DNA of 64,000 nt from Acipenser ruthenus (Eukaryota; Chordata; Actinopteri; Acipenseriformes; Acipenseridae). The notes under the pieces are model-generated. The model was not told where the DNA came from and made no database searches. It saw only the letters and a program-made list of their open reading frames with translations. Numbering within the stretch: position 1 is the stretch's first letter; each line of letters opens with the position of its first letter. This document shows positions 57,702 through 64,000 of this stretch, in pieces. The stretch lies in assembly GCF_902713425.1 (NCBI RefSeq), contig NC_081222.1, positions 12,835,154-12,899,153 of the forward strand. The letters run 5' to 3'. The translations under genes and the position numbers were made by a program.

Positions 57702-57852
57702 ACAGCGAGTGCTAGAAGGGAAGGAGGCCCCTGCCCTGCCTGCTGCTCGAGTTCTCCCCTCCCCTGGAGAGCTGCTCTGGTTCCTGGACGACTCGGCTGC
57801 AGGGAGCCTGACCCTGAGTGTGGAGAGACCAACTTGCGCTGCAGCACTGTGA
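55677..57852 (+). CDS. PGLS: 6-phosphogluconolactonase, 256 aa
   Basis: Coding exons 55677-55949, 56748-56855, 57113-57214, 57458-57598, 57706-57852; all phase 0, 771 nt. Human PGLS is 258 aa. Hydrolyses 6-phosphogluconolactone to 6-phosphogluconate in the cytosolic oxidative pentose phosphate pathway. Conserved blocks: [16 protein letters not shown] (43-58), [10 protein letters not shown] (71-80) with [38 protein letters not shown] (141-160, substrate-binding and catalytic His region), and [20 protein letters not shown] (about 172-191). The ATG follows an acceptor by 8 bp and matches the mammalian MAA start. The exon 1 donor is the first unit of a 14-copy array. The C-terminus (ERPTCAAAL) differs from mammals. 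Nothing suggests loss of function. Confidence 0.95.
55941..56500. repeat. 40-bp minisatellite carrying the PGLS exon 1 donor, about 14 copies
   Basis: Exon 1 ends ggctctacaag/gtatgg; each unit ends ctgtacaag/gtacgg and continues gaagattcagacgctccctg. The units therefore reproduce the last exon bases and a GTACGG or GTACGT donor about 14 times at 40-bp spacing. Confidence 0.96.
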
Positions 57853-58092
57853 CCAGCAGAGGGCACTGTGACGAATACAGAGCTGCACACTGCACACATT
57901 CCATTGGCAGGGGGCGCTGTTGAACCCAGAGCCTTCAAAACCAATTCTTTTTGGAGCGAGTGGATGTGAAGGTCTGTTTTAGTAGATTGAATTTGTGATT
58001 CAGTTTGAATAGACTAGGACCAAGACAAGAGTCTGCTCTACAGTATGAACAAAATGAGTGTAAACTGGTGCAGAATACTGTGTGTATTTTGT

Positions 58093-58098
58093 AATAAA
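58093..58098 (+). terminator. Poly(A) signal of PGLS
   Basis: AATAAA about 240 bp after the PGLS stop, followed by a T/G-rich stretch (gtgcgttgtttcttttttgt), as expected at a cleavage site. Confidence 0.75.
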
Positions 58099-58138
58099 CA
58101 CATTACTGAATATTGGTGCGTTGTTTCTTTTTTGTTTC

Positions 58139-58630
58139 AAGCACCCTTTCTCTTAGGGGGTGAGGGAGGGAGGGAGCAGTTCAGTCTCCGTGCCTCAAGC
58201 CTGCCCTGGACTGGAGGGAACACCCTTTCTCTTAGGGAGGTGAGGGAGGGAGCAGTTCAGTCTCAGTGCCTCAAGCCTGCCCTGGACTGGAGGGAGCACC
58301 CTTTCTCTTAGGGAGGTGAGGGAGGGAGCAGTTCAGTCTCCGTGCCTCAAGCCTGTCCTGGACTGGAGGGAGCACCCTTTCTCTTAGGGGGTGAGGGAGG
58401 GAGGGAGCAGTTCAGTCTCCGTGCCTCAAGCCTGCCCTGGACTGGAGGGAGCACCCTTTCTCTTAGGGAGGTGAGGGAGGGAGCAGTTCAGTCTCAGTGC
58501 CTCAAGCCTGCCCTGGACTGGAGGGAGCACCCTTTCTCTTAGGGAGGTGAGGGAGGGAGCAGTTCAGTCTCCGTGCCTCAAGCCTGCCCTGGACTGCAGG
58601 GAGCACCCTTTCTCTCAGGGGGTGAGAGAG
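58139..58630 (+). repeat. 76-bp minisatellite, 6-7 copies (inverted partner of 52226)
   Basis: Units of gcaccctttctcttagggag, gtgagggagggagcagttca and gtgcctcaagcctgccctgg. Same family as 52226-52655 in opposite orientation. It starts about 40 bp after the PGLS poly(A) signal. Confidence 0.95.
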
Positions 58631-59297
58631 AGGGAGCGGATCATCATTCAAACAGCCCTGCTGGTTTTGTAGAGGCTGCATGCTTCACTGCGTTATTCTC
58701 AGATCGTAGTCAGACACGGTACACGGCATCCTCGCTGCTCTGTAACACACAGTCTCCCCACCCACCTCCCCCGACCCACCTGCTCTGAGAGTTTCACTTG
58801 AACACAGAAAACAGAACTGAGCCCAAACGGCCGTGACAGCTTTTCACTTGAATCCCCCGCGGGAGAGAGCCGAGCCCCTGGGGATGCAGAACTGCTGTCT
58901 GCAGAGTCAAGGGGGGTCCATTGGAACAAACTAAAAGTCGTGCTTTAATTGTGGAGGACCCTGTGTCTAGTGTAGAGGACAGGACTAAATACTCCTCAAT
59001 TATATTGCAGCTTACAAACACTGGAAATGGTTGCCAATATTAATTCAACATGTACAGCTGGCTGAGGAAGAATGCTTCTCAGTTTCAGAGTCACTGGAGG
59101 AGGAGTGACGGTTGTTTGCCAGCCCCTAGAGACTTGGACCCGGGTGAGAGGAAAGGACCGTCACAGCAGTAGAGAGAAACGGAGAGAGGCAGTGAGATCA
59201 TGCCAACAACGCATGTGTTACATTTGCAGTAACTTAGCAGAGAGATCTGTAGGTGAAGAAAGCGAGGGAGGACGAGAGAGGGACTGTGCCAGTGCCT

Positions 59298-59335
<38 letters not shown>

Positions 59336-59764
59336 AATATATATACATAAACAAAACAGGAACAGTAACTAGACTAGGTGATACTTTAGGAAGAGAGAAG
59401 TCAAAGACAGATACTGAGAAGAGAGGGAGAGAGGAGAAAGTGTTGGAAAAGACTACAGTGGATAACTGGCTTTATGAAGGGGAGTGGAAGGAAGGCAGAG
59501 AGACAGGGGACAGACGCAGGACTGGGAACACTGAGCCCGGTTGGAGTCCACCAGGACAAACTGAAACTCAAAGTATCTGAAGAGCGAGAATTAATCTCAC
59601 GCACTGCCCAGTAAACACACGCTGAAAAGACAGCTCGCTGATGCCGTCCGTGCTGTCAGGTCTGATTCTGAGAGGCTGAACAAAAAACGATGTTTTCTTA
59701 AAGAAATAAAGCATTTCTAAAAACTACTGGAATCAGTGAATGGGATTTGGGATCCTGTGTTAAA
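58631..59764 (+). other. PGLS-NIBAN3 spacer and putative NIBAN3 5' UTR
   Basis: No coding exon seen. A (GA)n microsatellite lies at 59299-59332. The last few hundred bases should include the NIBAN3 promoter and leader, but no clear start signal can be picked. Confidence 0.4.
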
Positions 59765-62700
59765 ATGGGCGTGTTTCACTCCAGCTACTTGGATGCGAAG
59801 CAACGCAAGTACCTAGCAGGTAAGTGTCAGAAACTGGTGTTTAATACTAGCTGGTATTGCGGAGAAACTGAAGCAAACTCAAATGCTGTCATACAAGTTT
59901 CAGTTGTAGGCGATTTGCTGTCAAGCATTTACACAGCTTTTCATAATGTCTGCAGGCTAGGATTGAGTAATTCAAGTTAGTTTAGTAACAGTATAGAGGG
60001 GTGCAGAGGGAGAGTTGGGGGCTGTGTTACAGTATAGAGGGGTATAGAGGGAGAGCTGGGGGCTGTGTTACAGTATAGAGGGGTGCAGAGGGAGAGTTGG
60101 GGGCTGTGTTACAGTATAGAGGGGTACAGAGGGAGAGTTGGGGGCTGTGTTACAGTATAGAGGGGTACAGAGGGAGAGTTGGAGGCTGTGTTACAGTATA
60201 GAGGGGTACAGAGGGAGAGTTGGGGGCTGTGTTACAGTATAGAGGGGTACAGAGGGAGAGGGGGGCTGTGTTACAGTATAGAGGGGTACAGAGGGAGAGT
60301 TGGGGGCTGTGTTACAATATAGAGGGGTGCAGACAGAGGGAGAGTTGGGGGCTGTGTTACACTATAGAGGGGTACAGATTGAAGGAGAGCGTCTCTCATA
60401 TACAGATGTCACATATACGAGTTTGTGATTTGACCTTGCCTCATGCAGACAGTCCTAGCTGTGCTGTTTACTAAACAGACTCTGGTTATAAGAGGAAACA
60501 GATCCTGTTTCAGATCAGTAGTGATTCGCCTGTGCCTTCATCAGGGTGTGTCATGCAGTCATGTGAGAGCAGGTTTGAATCCAGGCAGTGCCGAGCTGTC
60601 AAACTTAGCTGTGGATCTTAAGTGGCTGTATCAAATTGATATCTGCAGGTATTTTACTTTGAAAATTGCCTTACAGAGTCCTGCTGACCCCACACTCCCC
60701 TAGTCCCCCTGTCTGGAGGTTTATGAGCGCCAGGACAGAACTGTGCATCACACAAGGTCTTTAAAACCAAACAGGACTAGAAGCAGAAACGCTGGCTGCA
60801 GTCTGGTTCAGTGCCAGCCTTCCTCCCCACTCTGTCCCAACGCTGGTATTCTTTGTGCACAAAAGCCCTCTTTCAGGATTTCAAGTTGTTTTGCTGTTTT
60901 GTTTCCCCCGTGGTGTCTGGAGTCACATTCTCCAGCGTCCCTTCGGGAAGGACAGAGTTCAGAGCTGAGAGAAGTCTTTGTGTGGAGCCCAGAAACACAC
61001 ACAGAGCTGGGCTGACCAGGACTTTCCATCGGACCACAGAATCTTCTAGAGACAAACTGGACCGGTCTTGCATTTCCATTGATTAGGGGATCCGGTCAAG
61101 ATCTGTACCTCATATAGCAAAACATTTCTTCTCATTGCAAAGCTTGTTATCTGCTACCATAACAGATTAAAAAGACGCTCCGATCCCCCTCAACTCAAAC
61201 ACAGAGCCTCTTAATACGGCATCATCTGCAGATCCGGGTCTGAGTCTCATTGTGATCTCTTGCAGGTCGCACGGTCGCAGTTCTGAAGAACTTCATCCCA
61301 CACTATCAAAGGCAGAGCGCAGCTGCCTATCTGGAGCACGTCCGCAATGAGGTGGAGCAGAGAGGAGGGGAGCCCACGCAGCTGCTGTACTCACAGGTAC
61401 AGAGAGAGGGGAGTCCACACAGCTGCTGTACTCACAGGTACAGAGAGAGGGGAGTCCACACAGCTGCTGTACTCACAGGTATAGAGAGGAGGGGAGCCCA
61501 CACAGCTGCTGTACTCACAGGTACAGAGAGAGGGGAGTCCACACAGCTGCTGTACTCACAGGTACAGAGAGGAGGGGAGTCCACACAGCTGCTGTACTCA
61601 CAGGTACAGAGAGAGGGGAGTCCACACAGCTGCTGTACTCACAGGTACAGAGAGAGGGGAGTCCACACAGCTGCTGTACTCACAGGTACAGAGAGGAGGG
61701 GAGTCCACACAGCTGCTGTACTCACAGGTATAGAGAGAGGGGAGTCCACACAGCTGCTGTACTCACAGGTACAGAGAGGAGGGGAGTCCACACAGCTGCT
61801 GTACTCACAGGTACAGAGAGGAGGGGAGTCCACACAGCTGCTGTACTCACAGGTACAGAGAGAGGGGAGTCCACACAGCTGCTGTACTCACAGGTACAGA
61901 GAGGAGGGGAGTCCACACAGCTGCTGTACTCACAGGTACAGAGAGAGGGGAGTCCACACAGCTGCTGTACTCACAGGTACAGAGAGGAGGGGAGTCCACA
62001 CAGCTGCTGTACTCACAGGTACAGAGAGAGGGGAGTCCACACAGCTGCTGTACTCACAGGTACAGAGAGGAGGGGAGTCCACACAGCTGCTGTACTCACA
62101 GGTACAGAGAGAGGGGAGTCCACACAGCTGCTGTACTCACAGGTACAGAGAGGAGGGGAGTCCACACAGCTGCTGTACTCACAGGTACAGAGAGAGGGGA
62201 GTCCACACAGCTGCTGTACTCACAGGTACAGAGAGGAGGGGAGTCCACGCAGCTGCTGTACTCACTGGTATAGAGAGGAGGGGAGTCCACACAGTGTTTC
62301 TCTCCAGGTATTTTGAAACATGTGAGGCGTCTCTTTCCTCCTGTATCCCAGGATGCTGTGCCCCCGGGGGAGGTGCTGCGGGAGGGGACCCTGCTGCTGT
62401 TCCAGGATCACAAGTGGAAAGAGCGCCATCTGCAGGTGACCAGAGACTTGACAGTGGAGTGCTATGGCTCCAAAGAGGTGAGCAGAGAAGGACAGGCTGG
62501 CGTCTCTCTGTTAGCAAAGCGTTTCTCTGAGACTGGGCTCACAGTGTGACGAGGCTGTAAAAGGCTTAAAAAAAGGGTTTTCATAGAACCATGTGATGTG
62601 GCTGTTTTTACTAGGGCTGTGACGAAACTTTCTGAATAGTGTGCTTTAAGTTGTTAGGCATCAATTAAACAGAATAAAACAAAGCAATGCGGTCTCTAAC

Positions 62701-63689
62701 GAACCAAAACTCATGTATAGTTTATAAGCGATTACCTTTCTTTTAGTCTTTTGATATAAAATCCTTTTTGTCTTCAATTTTGTTAGTTTCCCAGGTTCAT
62801 TCTAGAACACACGTCACAGAGTTCTTCAGTTTCCTTAGTTTCCACAGTTCCATTCTAGAACGCACGTCACAGAGTCGGCACTTGTGTTATTCAGCCCGCT
62901 AGTTAACCCATGTACATCTACACAGCTGTCTGTCTTCCTCACTACTGAGAGATATTCCACAGTACAGCCCAGTAGGTGGCGCTAAATCACTCCGGTGAAA
63001 CTTGGTCATGACATTCCTCAGTTACTTCATTTGCCCTCTGTTTACAGGCCCGGTCCACACTGCTCCTGTCAGCCTGTCAGATCTGCACCTCCCCTCAGCA
63101 ACTCCACCTCCTACTGGAGGAGTCCTGCCACTACACCACAGGTACCAGCTGAGCACAGTCAGCCTAAAACTGCTTTTGAAAGAAGCCGTAAACGATGATT
63201 TAACTGCAGCTCATCAGTGTAAAATTAGACTAAAACTCAGAATGCCAGCTAATGCCTTCACCCGCGTTAGACTATAGGCTGACAGAAGAGTTTCGCTAAT
63301 GCCTTCAGGAATGATTTTGAAACCCTTGGTCGCTGATCATGCTGCTTGTGCTAATAACACAGAAGAGAATGTGTTTTAAAGCCTTGGTAAGTCTTGGCCT
63401 CTGTTTATTTGTTTGAAGATGGTTTGAGGAGGGTAGTTAGCACACTGGGGACCCATTCCACCCACTGCCCCTCAGTACAGAGCCACAGTCCGTGTGCATT
63501 GCCTCTCTGAGTCCCTGCCTGTTTGTATTGTCTCTCCAGGGGGTGGTGAGTTGCCCCTTTGCCCCTCTGAGTTCCCCGTCTTCCTCCTGCACCCCTACTG
63601 CGCCCCGGTGTGTGTATGTGCCCGCTCCAGAGAGGACCAGCGCGGGTGGCACAGAGTGCTGGGCAGCGCAGTAAGGCACCACAGCTCAG
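59765..63689 (+). CDS. NIBAN3: NIBAN family PH-domain protein, 5' part (gene continues beyond window)
   Basis: Five coding exons visible: 59765-59819, 61266-61396, 62352-62477, 63048-63141, 63540-63689, all joining in frame; the last ends in phase 1 at a GTAGGC donor. The protein begins MGVFHSSYLDAKQRKYLAG, with Gly2 and Ser6 fitting N-myristoylation as in other Nibans. It continues FIPHYQRQSAAAYLEHVRNE. Exons 3-5 give the PH-like fold (LREGTLLLFQDHKWKERHLQ, then CPSEFPVFLLHPYCAPVCVC and DQRGWHRVLGSAVRHHS), the Niban N-terminal arrangement. NIBAN3 is a B-cell-enriched protein of unsettled function. The paralogue call rests mainly on the PGLS neighbour, as in human; NIBAN1/2 are less likely. 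Exon 2's donor seeds a 22-copy array. Confidence 0.82.
59984..60385. repeat. 41-bp minisatellite, about 9 copies
   Basis: Units of gtatagaggggtacagaggg and agagttgggggctgtgttac in NIBAN3 intron 1, about 165 bp after the exon 1 donor. Not anchored on a splice site. Confidence 0.95.
61380..62310. repeat. 41/42-bp minisatellite carrying the NIBAN3 exon 2 donor, about 22 copies
   Basis: Exon 2 ends cagctgctgtactcacag/gtacag. Each unit repeats cagctgctgtactcacag followed by gtacagagagaggggagtcc, so about 18 exon bases plus the donor recur about 22 times. Two unit types (gagagagggg and gagaggagggg) partly alternate. The array occupies almost all of intron 2 and is stop-free in the exon frame. Confidence 0.97.
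62550..63047 (+). other. NIBAN3 intron 3
   Basis: AT-rich intron. A segment around 62795-62875 has two similar halves (ttccattctagaac-cacgtcacaga), a short tandem duplication. Nothing else seen. Confidence 0.45.
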
Positions 63690-64000
63690 GTAGGCATTGA
63701 AAGGATACAGAGAGAGGATTGTGAAAGCGACCAGAGAAACGCCAATCTGATTGAGATTAAACTTGCTGATATTGACAGTAATTGGACCATGTCTGTCTGT
63801 CTGGGTGCCCCTGTTTTTCTACCCAGTGTAGAAAGTCCAATTGTGTTCCCTTCCTGTGGAATGCCCAGCAAAGACTGACAACTTCACATAGACAGGAACC
63901 TGCGCTCCCCTGACTGTGTGACTCCCCCTGCACACCACGCGGCCGTGCCTTTACCAGGGGAGACCCTCGGGGATCCCTGCGCTCCCCTGACTGTGTGACA

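Noticed and set aside
61352-62530. 392-aa repetitive protein
   Set aside because: Begins in NIBAN3 exon 2 and reads through the donor array; exon 3 is entered in the wrong frame, so it is a repeat artefact.
1-64000. Retroviral, LTR or other capsid-bearing element
   Set aside because: I saw no LTR pair, gag/pol/env motif or Polinton-type gene in either strand by eye; the reverse-transcriptase signal at 9.7-10.3 kb is non-LTR.

Overview
This window looks like vertebrate nuclear DNA, most likely from a ray-finned fish. Genes have many short exons with GT-AG introns, and intergenic DNA is full of tRNA-headed SINEs, CR1-type LINE ends, hAT and Tc1-like DNA elements and very many minisatellites. 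The approx. 415-bp tRNA-type SINE at 31826 and the SINE tails reading GTCGCCCTGGATAAGG suggest a non-teleost ray-finned fish such as a sturgeon or paddlefish. That placement is inference from memory of repeat families.

Five protein-coding host genes lie on the + strand, and their exon models close in frame: ADGRE5/CD97-like adhesion GPCR (14625-30569, 20 coding exons, 813 aa), PTGER1-like prostaglandin E receptor (two coding exons ending at 37868), SLC27A1/FATP1 (12 coding exons, 40295-50521, 647 aa), PGLS (five coding exons, 55677-57852, 256 aa) and the 5' part of NIBAN3/FAM129C (from 59765, running off the right edge). From memory, all five map to human 19p13, with SLC27A1-PGLS-NIBAN3 in the same order there and ADGRE5-PTGER1 close together a few Mb away. 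The window therefore appears to be a compact version of that block. The genes do not form a pathway: they cover immune-cell adhesion, lipid-mediator sensing, fatty-acid uptake, the pentose phosphate pathway and a B-cell-type PH-domain protein.

Layout: 1-14.2 kb is gene-poor and holds a CR1 end, minisatellites, an apparently intact hAT transposon (5371-8234) with a 638-aa transposase and a nested MITE, and a LINE reverse-transcriptase fragment. 14.2-31 kb is ADGRE5. 31-36 kb is intergenic (SINE, a 0.6-kb purine tract). 36-38.3 kb is PTGER1. 38.9-51.1 kb is SLC27A1. 51.1-54.9 kb is repeat-rich, including a 1.3-kb non-autonomous hAT element with perfect target duplication. 54.9-58.1 kb is PGLS. 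58.1-59.7 kb is a minisatellite and other intergenic DNA. 59.7-64 kb is NIBAN3.

The most unusual signal is that many intronic minisatellites are anchored on splice junctions. Their repeat units contain the last bases of an exon plus its 5' splice site (SLC27A1 exon 2, PGLS exon 1, NIBAN3 exon 2), or a 3' splice site, sometimes with the first exon bases (SLC27A1 exons 9 and 12, ADGRE5 exon 15). Some introns consist almost entirely of tens of decoy splice sites. I know of no named phenomenon that covers this, and I rate it the best candidate for something undescribed here.
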